Origin: Thalassospira xiamenensis M-5 = DSM 17429
Lineage (GTDB): Bacteria > Pseudomonadota > Alphaproteobacteria > Rhodospirillales > Thalassospiraceae
Reading direction: 5' to 3'
Assembly (NCBI RefSeq): GCF_000300235.2
Contig: NZ_CP004388.1
Coordinates: 3,728,001 to 3,792,000 of the forward strand
Length of the DNA stretch: 64,000 nt
Shown here: in pieces, positions 36,658 to 44,510 of the stretch
How the letters are laid out: each line of letters begins with the position of its first letter
Numbering within the stretch: the first letter of the stretch is position 1
Program-made: the position numbers and the translations under genes
The notes under the pieces: model-generated
Database searches by the model: none
Told to the model about the DNA's origin: nothing
The model's input: the letters and a program-made list of their open reading frames with translations, nothing else

Positions 36658-37329
36658 ATGTCGAATGCTCCACTTCCCGCCGTTGCAGGCGATCTTGCCG
36701 CTTATATTGATCACACCCTTCTGGCGGCCGATGCCACCCCCGATCAGATTGTCTCGCTGTGCGCCGATGCGCGAAAACACGCTTTCAAGGCGGTCTGTGT
36801 TAATCCGATCTATATCCCGCTGGTCGTGCGCGAACTGGCCGATACCAATGTTCTGGCATGCTCGGTGGTGTGTTTCCCGTTCGGGGCCGATCCGGTTTCC
36901 GCCAAGGTTTCCGAAACCCGCTGGGTGGTTGAACAGGGTGCCCGCGAAGTCGATATGGTCATAGCACTTGGCCTGCTCAAGGCTGGCGATACCGATGCCG
37001 TTCGCGCCGATATTGCCGCGGTAAAAGAAGCCTGCGGCGATGCCACCCTCAAGGTCATCATCGAAACAGCCCTGCTCACCGACGAACAGAAAGTCCTTGC
37101 CTGCGAACTGTCCAAACAGGCCGGTGCCGATTTCGTCAAAACCTCGACCGGTTTCGCCGGCGGTGGTGCCACTGCCGAAGACATCGCCCTGATGCGCAAA
37201 ACCGTTGGCCCGGATATCGGGGTCAAGGCGTCGGGCGGGGTTCGCACCACCGAAGACGCATTCAAGATGATTGCAGCCGGGGCATCGCGCATCGGTGCCA
37301 GCGCCAGCATTAAGATTATCGGTCAGTAA
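36658..37329 (+). CDS. deoC: Deoxyribose-phosphate aldolase
   Basis: 223 residues of the class I DeoC family. It splits 2-deoxyribose 5-phosphate into glyceraldehyde 3-phosphate and acetaldehyde. The Schiff-base lysine lies in [14 protein letters not shown] (about residue 161), the second catalytic lysine in VKASGGVRT (about 190), and the early Asp in IDHTLL. GAGGGAAA precedes ATG 36658. First gene of the plus-strand deoxyribose operon. Confidence 0.96.
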   Translation: MSNAPLPAVAGDLAAYIDHTLLAADATPDQIVSLCADARKHAFKAVCVNPIYIPLVVRELADTNVLACSVVCFPFGADPVSAKVSETRWVVEQGAREVDMVIALGLLKAGDTDAVRADIAAVKEACGDATLKVIIETALLTDEQKVLACELSKQAGADFVKTSTGFAGGGATAEDIALMRKTVGPDIGVKASGGVRTTEDAFKMIAAGASRIGASASIKIIGQ

Positions 37330-37335
37330 ACGGTG

Positions 37336-37360
37336 CCGGTGGCCGCATCCCGGCCACCGG
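37336..37360 (+). other. Hairpin between deoC and the binding-protein gene
   Basis: CCGGTGGCCG (37336-37345) pairs perfectly with CGGCCACCGG (37351-37360), loop CATCC. It is followed by AAAATT rather than a T run, so processing or message stability is more likely than full termination. Confidence 0.6.
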
Positions 37361-37465
37361 AAAATTGCTGTTTTCGGAACGAACCGCATGAAAAGCCTTG
37401 GCTTTCATGCCAATAAGACGCAGAAAACTGCCAGCTATAAAAACGATTTCAATTTGGAGGTAACA

Positions 37466-38512
37466 ATGAACAAGCTTCTTTCATCGCTTGTCGTCGCCGG
37501 TTCCCTGCTTGCAGGTGCGGCCCACGCAGACGAAGCGGTCAAAACGCCGGACATCATTTCGAAATTCACATCCGAAACCACCGGCAAGGAATATTCCATC
37601 GCCACCGTGGTCAAGGTTGACGGCATCGCATGGTTTGACCGTATGCGCGAAGGTGTCGAACAGTTCGGCGCAGACACCGGTCACGATACCTGGATGGTCG
37701 GACCGAGTGCCGCGGACGCTGCCGCACAGGTGCAGCTGATTGAAAACCTGATCGCACAGGGCGTTGATGCCATCAACATCGTGCCGTTCTCGGTCGAAGC
37801 CGTCGAACCGGTTCTGAAAAAGGCCCGTGACCGCGGTATCATCGTGATCGCCCACGAAGCATCAAACCTGAAAAACGCCGACTACATCCTCGAAGCGTTT
37901 GATAACAAGGCATATGGCGCGAAGCTGATGGAAGTCCTCGGGACCTCCATGGGTGGCAAGGGCAAATATGCCGCCACCGTCGGCAGCCTGACCTCCAAAT
38001 CCCAGAATGAATGGATCGACGGTGCCGTCGAATACCAGAAAGAACATTTCCCGGACATGGAACTGGCGACCGAGCGTCTCGAAACCTATGACGACGCCAA
38101 CACCGACTACACCAAACTCAAAGAAACCCTGACCACCTACCCGGACCTTCAGGGTATCGTTGGCGGCCCGATGCCGACCTCAGCAGGTGCCGGTCGTCTG
38201 ATCGCCGAACGCGGTCTTCAGGGTAAACTGCACTTCGCAGGGACCGGTCTGGTGTCGGTTGCCGGTGAATATCTGGCAAATGGCGACATCGAATACATCC
38301 AGTTCTGGGATCCGGCGGTTGCTGGCTATGCCATGAACATGCTGGCCATTATGGCGCTCGACGGCAAAGGCGACCAGATCAAGGCTGGTCTCGACCTTGG
38401 CCTTCCGGGTTACACCAACCTCAGCACCCCGGAAGGCAGCAATGCCAACCTGGTTTATGGCCAGGGCTGGGTCGGTGTGACCAAGGAAAACATGGACAAG
38501 TATAACTTCTGA
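37466..38512 (+). CDS. Sugar ABC transporter periplasmic binding protein
   Basis: 348 residues. Signal peptide (LLSSLVVAGSLLAGAAHA) then a type I sugar-binding fold of the RhaS/LsrB/RbsB group: FDRMREGVEQFGADTG, the hinge GVDAINIVPFSVEAVEPVLK, IVIAHEASN and the late GDIEYIQFWDPAVAGYAMN. GGAGG precedes ATG 37466 at ideal spacing, and codon bias is strong, as usual for binding proteins. Its place between deoC and the ATPase suggests 2-deoxyribose or a deoxyribonucleoside as ligand; this is inferred from context. Confidence 0.9.
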   Translation: MNKLLSSLVVAGSLLAGAAHADEAVKTPDIISKFTSETTGKEYSIATVVKVDGIAWFDRMREGVEQFGADTGHDTWMVGPSAADAAAQVQLIENLIAQGVDAINIVPFSVEAVEPVLKKARDRGIIVIAHEASNLKNADYILEAFDNKAYGAKLMEVLGTSMGGKGKYAATVGSLTSKSQNEWIDGAVEYQKEHFPDMELATERLETYDDANTDYTKLKETLTTYPDLQGIVGGPMPTSAGAGRLIAERGLQGKLHFAGTGLVSVAGEYLANGDIEYIQFWDPAVAGYAMNMLAIMALDGKGDQIKAGLDLGLPGYTNLSTPEGSNANLVYGQGWVGVTKENMDKYNF

Positions 38513-38526
38513 TTTCATCCTTTGGT

Positions 38527-38559
38527 GAAGGCGTCCATTAAGGACGCCTTCATTTTATT
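38527..38559 (+). terminator. Partial terminator/attenuator after the binding-protein gene
   Basis: GAAGGCGTCC (38527-38536) pairs with GGACGCCTTC (38542-38551), followed by ATTTTATT. Inside the operon it would lower transcription of the ATPase and permease genes relative to the binding protein. Confidence 0.75.
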
Positions 38560-38598
38560 ATGAGATCAGGCCCTTTGTTTCACGTTGACGGGCTTGTC

Positions 38599-40101
38599 AT
38601 GTCTGAAAATTTCATTGAATTGCGAAACGTCCGGAAAGAATTTGCCGGCGTTGTTGCGCTTAAGGATCTTTCGCTGACGATCCGAAAAGGCGAAATCCAC
38701 TGTCTTGCCGGTGAAAACGGTTCGGGCAAATCGACCCTGATCAAGATCATGTCCGGTGTATATCAGCCAAATGCCGGCGAGATTTACATTGATGGCAACA
38801 AGGTTGAAAGCCTGTCTCCCATGGCCTCCATCGAACATGGGGTTCAGGTGATCTATCAGGACTTCTCCCTGTTCGGGAACCTGACCGTGGCCGAAAACCT
38901 TGCCATGAATGTGCAGCTTCGCGAACAGCGTCAGGTTCTGAACTGGCGCAAGGTCCGCGAGATTGCCAAGGAAGCGGTCAAACGTCTCGGGGTTGATCTT
39001 GACCTTGATACCGATGTCGAAAAACTGTCCACGGCGGGCAAACAGCTTGTCGCGATTGCCCGTGCGCTGATGTCAGATGCCCGTCTGATCATCATGGACG
39101 AACCGACAACCGCCCTGACCGGCAAGGAAATCGAAACGCTTTTTCGCATCGTCAAGGATATCCAGTCGCGCGGGATTGCCATTTTGTTTGTCAGTCACAA
39201 AATGCGCGAAATGCTGGAAATCAGCGAACATATCACCGTCATCCGTAACGGCCAGAAAGTGGCCGACGGCCCGACCGGCGATTTTGACGAAGCCCTGATC
39301 ACCCGTCACATGACCGGGTCTGATATCATTTCCGAACCCTATATCTGGGACCAGCAGAAATATGGTTCGATGCCGCCGCGCATTGAAACCAAAAACCTGA
39401 CCCACGGAAACGATCTCGACAATATCAACCTCGCGATCAAACCGGGCGAAATTGTCGGTGTTTCCGGCCTGCTTGGATCGGGTCGCACCGAACTTGCCCT
39501 GTCCCTGTTTGGCATGATGCCCGGTTACAGCGGCACCATTTCGATCAACGGCACGCAAACCGTACTTGATACGCCGCAAAAGGCGATCAGGGCCGGGGTT
39601 GCCTATGTTCCGGAAGACCGTCTCAGCGAAGGACTGTTTCTAACCCAGGGCATTGATCGCAATATGCTTGCGACCAGTTACGAAAAACTGGCCCCCGGCC
39701 TGCTGATTGATCATAACAAGGCCGAAGAATGGGTTGAAACCATGATCCGCGACATGCAGATAGCAACCCCCACCGGCAAAAAGCTGGTCAAGGAACTGTC
39801 GGGCGGCAACCAGCAACGTGTGGTGATTGCCCGCTGGCTTCTGACCAATGCCAAATTCCTGATCCTGAACGGCCCGACCGTCGGGGTGGATGTCGGATCG
39901 AAGGCGGAAATTCACCGGATCATTCGCGAACTGGCCCAAAAAGAAGGGCTGGCCGTGCTGATGATTTCCGACGACGTGCCGGAACTGGTCCATAACTGTA
40001 ACCGTATTGTCCTGATGCATCGCGGAGCCTTTGTCGAGGAAATGGCATCTGCCGATACCTCCGAAGACCAGATCAGCGACAAGCTCAAGAATTTAACGTA
40101 A
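38599..40101 (+). CDS. Sugar ABC transporter ATP-binding protein, double ABC domain
   Basis: 500 residues with two fused ABC domains, as in RbsA/XylG. First half: Walker A GENGSGKSTLIK, degenerate signature STAGKQLVAIARAL, Walker B LIIMDEPTTALT. Second half: the lysine of Walker A is replaced (GLLGSGRTELAL), signature ELSGGNQQRVVIARWL, and Walker B LILNGPTVGVDVGS lacks the usual acidic residue, so hydrolysis likely rests on the first site. ATG 38599 begins the conserved domain; its ribosome binding site is weak, which fits the attenuator upstream. Second subunit of the deoxyribose importer. Confidence 0.92.
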   Translation: MSENFIELRNVRKEFAGVVALKDLSLTIRKGEIHCLAGENGSGKSTLIKIMSGVYQPNAGEIYIDGNKVESLSPMASIEHGVQVIYQDFSLFGNLTVAENLAMNVQLREQRQVLNWRKVREIAKEAVKRLGVDLDLDTDVEKLSTAGKQLVAIARALMSDARLIIMDEPTTALTGKEIETLFRIVKDIQSRGIAILFVSHKMREMLEISEHITVIRNGQKVADGPTGDFDEALITRHMTGSDIISEPYIWDQQKYGSMPPRIETKNLTHGNDLDNINLAIKPGEIVGVSGLLGSGRTELALSLFGMMPGYSGTISINGTQTVLDTPQKAIRAGVAYVPEDRLSEGLFLTQGIDRNMLATSYEKLAPGLLIDHNKAEEWVETMIRDMQIATPTGKKLVKELSGGNQQRVVIARWLLTNAKFLILNGPTVGVDVGSKAEIHRIIRELAQKEGLAVLMISDDVPELVHNCNRIVLMHRGAFVEEMASADTSEDQISDKLKNLT

Positions 40102-40112
40102 GGAAAAACTCG

Positions 40113-41090
40113 ATGGCCTGGTTTCAAAAATCAGAGGTGGTCATCGCGGGCATTCTTGTGCTTGCCATGATCCTGATCGGGCTGGTCAACCCCGCCTTCT
40201 GGAGCCTGGACAACATGTTCAGCCTTCTGCGCAGCAACGTGATCATCGGCATCATGGCGCTTGGCGTTTTGCTGGTGATGATTTCCGGCGGGATTGATGT
40301 TTCGTTCCCGGCATTCGCTGTTGCCGCGATGTATCTGACCATCAAGGGCATGCTGTATTTCAATTATGACGGTGTTGTCCTGCCCTTCGTTGCCGCGGCG
40401 ACGATGGGGGCGCTGTTTGGCTGCCTGAATGCGTTCTTTGTTTATAAATTCCGCATGATCCCGCTGATCGTGACCTTGGGTACGGGCAGCATGGTGCGCG
40501 GGTTCCTGCTGGGCGTTGTTGGCACCAGCATGATCAACATCAACAAAATGCCCGATGCCCTGATTGATTTCGGAAAGTCCGATATCATCAGCATGGTCAA
40601 ACCCGATGGCACAACCTATGGCCTGACCGCGATGGTTGCTGTCTATGTCGTTCTGGCCGTGGCCCTGCATATTGTGCTGCGTTACACCATGATCGGCCGC
40701 GGGGTTTATGCCATGGGCGGCGATCCCGAAGCCGCCAGCCGCGTTGGCTTCAACATCCGCAAGATCACCTTCTTCATCTATTGTGTGGCCGGGGCCTTGG
40801 CCGGGTTTGCCGGCCTCCTGCACAGCGGCATGATCTGGCTTGCCAACCCGCGCGATTTCGTCGGTCTTGAACTGGACGTGATCGCGGCTGTGGTTCTGGG
40901 CGGTGCTTCCATCTTTGGGGGGCGCGGTTCCGTTCTGGGAACCATGCTGGGTGTGTTCATGCTGGTGATGGTGAAAAACAGCCTGATCATCATGAAGATC
41001 GACACGACGTGGCAGCGCGTTGTTGTCGGCGTCATCATTGTAATTGCCACCGCCATTACGGCATGGCGTGACCGCCGTGCGAATGCGTGA
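40113..41090 (+). CDS. Sugar ABC transporter permease (first)
   Basis: 325 residues, eight to ten helices, BPD_transp_2 (RbsC) family. Marks: MALGVLLVMISGGIDVSFPA, the coupling-loop region YAMGGDPEAASRVGFNIRK, and LDVIAAVVLGGASIFGGRGS. AAGGAAAAA precedes ATG 40113, 11 bp after the ATPase. It forms the channel with the second permease. Confidence 0.93.
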   Translation: MAWFQKSEVVIAGILVLAMILIGLVNPAFWSLDNMFSLLRSNVIIGIMALGVLLVMISGGIDVSFPAFAVAAMYLTIKGMLYFNYDGVVLPFVAAATMGALFGCLNAFFVYKFRMIPLIVTLGTGSMVRGFLLGVVGTSMININKMPDALIDFGKSDIISMVKPDGTTYGLTAMVAVYVVLAVALHIVLRYTMIGRGVYAMGGDPEAASRVGFNIRKITFFIYCVAGALAGFAGLLHSGMIWLANPRDFVGLELDVIAAVVLGGASIFGGRGSVLGTMLGVFMLVMVKNSLIIMKIDTTWQRVVVGVIIVIATAITAWRDRRANA

Positions 41091-41100
41091 GGGGGCCGAT

Positions 41101-42093
41101 ATGAAACGTGAACTCGATTTCCGCAACCTTCTGAACAAGGACAACAATATCGTTCAGCTGATCGCCATGACGATCCTGATCTTTGTTGTCATGACCGCCC
41201 TTAGCCCAGACAAGTTCCTGCGCTATTACAATTTTGAATCCATCACCTACACCTTCCCGGAACTGGGCCTTCTGTCGATTGCGATGATGATTGCCATGCT
41301 GACCGGCGGCATTGACCTTTCGGTGATCGGCATTGCCAACCTGTCGGGGATCTTTGCCGGGGTGATGTTCAAGAAATTCGCTACCGACGCCGGTGTTGCC
41401 GATACCGGTTTTGGCATTGTTCTGCTGGGTGGTGTTGTCGCCCTTGGCACCGGGCTTGTCGCTGGGGCTTTGAACGGTCTGTTGATTACCCGGTTAAAAA
41501 TCACGCCCATTCTGGCCACCCTTGGCACCGGGCAGGTCTTTACCGGCCTTGCCATCGTCATGACCGGCGGTCCGGCAATTGTCGGCTTCCCCGAAGCCTG
41601 GGCCTTTATCGGCAATGGCAAGATCTTTGGTCTGGCAACGCCGTTTGTCCTGTTCGTGGTTCTGGCCTGCCTGATTGCCTTCATGCTGCGCCGCACGACC
41701 TTTGGCATCAATCTGATGCTGATCGGTACCAACCCGAAGGCCGCCCTGTTTGCCGGTCTGAAACGCGAAAAGATGGTCCTGCTCAGCTACATGCTGACCG
41801 GGGTGATGGCGTCCATCGCCGGAATCATTCTTTCGGGGCGCACCAATGCGGCAAAGTCGGATTACGGCACATCCTATCTGCTTCAGGCGGTTCTGATTGC
41901 GGTTCTGGGCGGCACCAACCCGGCCGGTGGCCGTGGCACGGTGCTCGGTGTGTCGATCGCGGTTGCGGCCCTGATGCTGCTGTCAAGCGGCTTCCAGATT
42001 CTGCGGTTTTCCAACCATCTGATCGATTTTATCTGGGGCGTGTTCCTTCTGCTGGTGATTGCGCTCAACGCCTATAAAAACCGTTCGCGTTAA
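41101..42093 (+). CDS. Sugar ABC transporter permease (second)
   Basis: 330 residues of the same RbsC-like family but clearly different in sequence from the first permease, so the channel is a heterodimer. Marks: IAMMIAMLTGGIDLSVIGIA, LIGTNPKAALFAGLKREKM and VLIAVLGGTNPAGGRGTVLG. GAGGGGG precedes ATG 41101. Ten bases separate it from the first permease gene. Confidence 0.93.
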   Translation: MKRELDFRNLLNKDNNIVQLIAMTILIFVVMTALSPDKFLRYYNFESITYTFPELGLLSIAMMIAMLTGGIDLSVIGIANLSGIFAGVMFKKFATDAGVADTGFGIVLLGGVVALGTGLVAGALNGLLITRLKITPILATLGTGQVFTGLAIVMTGGPAIVGFPEAWAFIGNGKIFGLATPFVLFVVLACLIAFMLRRTTFGINLMLIGTNPKAALFAGLKREKMVLLSYMLTGVMASIAGIILSGRTNAAKSDYGTSYLLQAVLIAVLGGTNPAGGRGTVLGVSIAVAALMLLSSGFQILRFSNHLIDFIWGVFLLLVIALNAYKNRSR

Positions 42094-42106
42094 ACGAGGT
42101 GACTTC

Positions 42107-43192
42107 ATGACTGCGTCAACCAAGGTTAACCTGCGCAAAACCTTCTTCGGCGACGCCGAACATGTCATCGCATCGCACGGTGGCATGTCGGCCAGCCTGT
42201 TTCGCTATGAAACCGGCATCGAAGCAGTCCGGCTGAAAAACGAACGCGGCTATCTGGTCATTCTGCCCTTCATGGGGCAGATGATCTGGGATGCGGTGTT
42301 TGATGGCGTGGATCTGACCATGGAAAACATGTTCAGCATGCCGCGCCCGGCCAACGTCATTGTCGAAACCTATGGCTGTTTTGCGTTCCATTCGGGGCTG
42401 CTGACCAATGGCTGCCCCGGTCCGACCGATACCCATCCGCTGCATGGTGAAATGCCCTGTGCCGAAATGGACAGTGCCGCCATTGAATTTGGCCATGACG
42501 ACGACGGTGCCTTTATGGCGATCAGTGGCACCCGCGAATATGTCATGGGCTTCGGTGCGCATTACATGGCGCGGCCCCGTGTGGTTCTGCGCCCGGATGC
42601 GACGCTTTTCGATATTCAGATGAATGTCGAAAACCTGTCGGGTGCGGCAATGGACCTGATGTATATGTGCCACGTCAATTTCGCGTTCTGTGACGGCGCA
42701 CAAATCATCCAGCCCGCCGGTTTCACTCCCACCGACACCATCGTTCGCACCGAAGTCCCGGCACATGTGCCGCGCAACCCGGATTACGATGCGTTTCTTG
42801 AAACGCTGGCGCAAAATCCGGCGGCGATGGAAACCCTCGACGAACCGCATCGCTATGATCCCGAACAGGTGTTTTACATCCGCAACGCCAAAACCGATGC
42901 GCATGGCAACACCGCCTGCATGATGCGCCGGGTCGAAGGCGATGGCTTCCACATTGCCTATAACACCAATGATTTTCCCAAAACGGTCCGCTGGATACTG
43001 GCAAATCAGGATCAGAAGGTCGCGGCCTTTGCCCTGCCATCCACCTGCGAACCCGAAGGCTTCAACGCCGAAAAAGCCAAGGGACATGTCATTTCCCTGC
43101 GATCTGGCGAAAGCCGGAATTTCTCGGTAAGGCTGGGCTATATGACGCAGGCCGAAAGTGACACGGCCGAACAGGCGATCCGTTCGCTGTAA
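42107..43192 (+). CDS. DUF4432 aldose-1-epimerase-like protein
   Basis: 361 residues with the galactose-mutarotase-like beta-sandwich pattern of DUF4432. Visible motifs: ILPFMGQMIWDAVFDGVDLT, FAFHSGLLTNGCPGPTDTHP and LHGEMPCAEM, with His residues at the expected sugar-handling sites, and MYMCHVNFAFCDGAQI. Members sit in sugar operons and are thought to interconvert anomers. Here it lies between the transporter and the kinase, suggesting it supplies the deoxyribose anomer used by DeoK. GAGG precedes ATG 42107. Confidence 0.85.
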   Translation: MTASTKVNLRKTFFGDAEHVIASHGGMSASLFRYETGIEAVRLKNERGYLVILPFMGQMIWDAVFDGVDLTMENMFSMPRPANVIVETYGCFAFHSGLLTNGCPGPTDTHPLHGEMPCAEMDSAAIEFGHDDDGAFMAISGTREYVMGFGAHYMARPRVVLRPDATLFDIQMNVENLSGAAMDLMYMCHVNFAFCDGAQIIQPAGFTPTDTIVRTEVPAHVPRNPDYDAFLETLAQNPAAMETLDEPHRYDPEQVFYIRNAKTDAHGNTACMMRRVEGDGFHIAYNTNDFPKTVRWILANQDQKVAAFALPSTCEPEGFNAEKAKGHVISLRSGESRNFSVRLGYMTQAESDTAEQAIRSL

Positions 43193-43207
43193 ATCAGGAG
43201 AATGAAT

Positions 43208-44134
43208 ATGGCAGGCAAAATTGCCATTGTCGGAAGCAACATGGTCGATCTGATCACCTATACGGATCGTATGCCGTTGCCCGGCGAAACCATCGAAGCA
43301 CCACGTTTCGAAATGGGATGTGGCGGCAAGGGTGCCAATCAGGCCATCGCGGCGGCACGTCTTGGCGCCGATGTCATGATGGTCACCAAGGTCGGCGACG
43401 ATATCTTTGCTGATAACACCATCCGCAATTTCGAAACATCGGGCATTGATACCCGCTTTGTCGAACGGGTACCGGGCACCTCAAGCGGCGTCGCCCCGAT
43501 CTTTGTCGAACCGTCAGGCGAAAACTGCATCCTGATTGTCAAAGGGGCCAATGCACAGCTGTCCCCGGCTGATGTCGACCGTGCTGCCGATGCGCTCAAG
43601 GAATGCGACCTGATTTTGATGCAGCTCGAAATTCCGCTGGAAACGGTGTATCACACCGTCGCCTTTGGTGCCGAACATGGCATTGAAACGCTGGTTAATC
43701 CGGCCCCGGCCCCGGCTGACCTCGACAGCACCAAAATCGAAAAGGCCACATTCCTCGTCCCGAACCAGACGGAACTTGCGACGATTTCGGGTATGGCCGT
43801 GAATTCACTGGCCGATGCCGAAGCCGCCGCAAGAAGCCTGATCGCACGTGGTGTCAAAACCGTAATTGTGACACTGGGCGGCGATGGCGCGCTTCTGATC
43901 AATGGGAACGATGCGGCGGTTCATATTGATCCGGTATCGGTCAAACCGGTTGATACGACCGGTGCTGGCGATGCCTTTATCGGCAGCTTTGCGCGCTACT
44001 ATGCCGAAAACCGTGACGTCAAAGCCGCCCTTGAAATGGCCGTGCGGTATGCGGCTGACAGCATCACCCGTCCGGGTACCCAGAAATCATATGCAACCGT
44101 GCAGGATTTCGAAAAGTTCTGCCAATCGCTGTAA
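43208..44134 (+). CDS. deoK: Deoxyribokinase (ribokinase/PfkB family)
   Basis: 308 residues. PfkB motifs: GCGGKGANQAIAAARLGADV near residue 40 and PVDTTGAGDAFIGSFARYY with the catalytic Asp near 250. The N-terminus IVGSNMVDLITYTDRMPLPG and FVERVPGTSSGVAPIFVEPS resemble enteric DeoK more than RbsK. It phosphorylates 2-deoxyribose to deoxyribose 5-phosphate, the DeoC substrate. The ATG at 43208 is seven bases from AGGAG; the ATG at 43202 is too close. Last gene of the operon. Confidence 0.88.
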   Translation: MAGKIAIVGSNMVDLITYTDRMPLPGETIEAPRFEMGCGGKGANQAIAAARLGADVMMVTKVGDDIFADNTIRNFETSGIDTRFVERVPGTSSGVAPIFVEPSGENCILIVKGANAQLSPADVDRAADALKECDLILMQLEIPLETVYHTVAFGAEHGIETLVNPAPAPADLDSTKIEKATFLVPNQTELATISGMAVNSLADAEAAARSLIARGVKTVIVTLGGDGALLINGNDAAVHIDPVSVKPVDTTGAGDAFIGSFARYYAENRDVKAALEMAVRYAADSITRPGTQKSYATVQDFEKFCQSL

Positions 44135-44162
44135 TCAGGTCTGATCTTCGGACAACAAAAAA

Positions 44163-44192
44163 ACGGGTGCAGGAGACTGCGCCCGTTTTTTA
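44163..44192 (+). terminator. Rho-independent terminator of the deoxyribose operon
   Basis: ACGGGTGC (44163-44170) pairs with GCGCCCGT (44179-44186; one G-T pair), followed by a T run. It lies about 28 bp after the deoK stop. Confidence 0.9.
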
Positions 44193-44228
44193 TGTGGTCC
44201 GACGACACGGCACAGATTGCACCGTCCC

Positions 44229-44501
44229 CTAGGAACCAATCAGATACAGCACACCCAGCAAAGCCGCGACAATAAGAATGAAAGTTCCCGCGACCGCCAC
44301 AAATCGCATCACCGGATGCAGTTTGGCAAGTTCCGTGGTTTCATCGCTCTGTGATTTATGGCCGCCTGCTTCGCGTTCCTTGTGAAACCGGCGAAGCGCC
44401 TCATCGCCACTCATCGGTGGCATCTGCATCCGGTCGAGAACCGTTCCCTGATCACGACGATCAGATGCCGGTTCACCATTGCGATTATTGTCTGCGGTCA
44501 T
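44229..44501 (-). CDS. Small tail-anchored membrane protein, unknown
   Basis: 90 residues. The first 60 are hydrophilic and charged (GDEALRRFHKEREAGGHKSQ), then one strongly hydrophobic helix at the C-terminus (FVAVAGTFILIVAALLGVLY). No family recognised. ATG 44501 is used; a TTG one codon earlier is possible. It starts nine bases after the stop of the lytic transglycosylase on the same strand, so it is likely cotranscribed and may act at the cell envelope. Confidence 0.7.
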   Translation of the reverse strand: MTADNNRNGEPASDRRDQGTVLDRMQMPPMSGDEALRRFHKEREAGGHKSQSDETTELAKLHPVMRFVAVAGTFILIVAALLGVLYLIGS

Positions 44502-44510
44502 CAATCCCGG

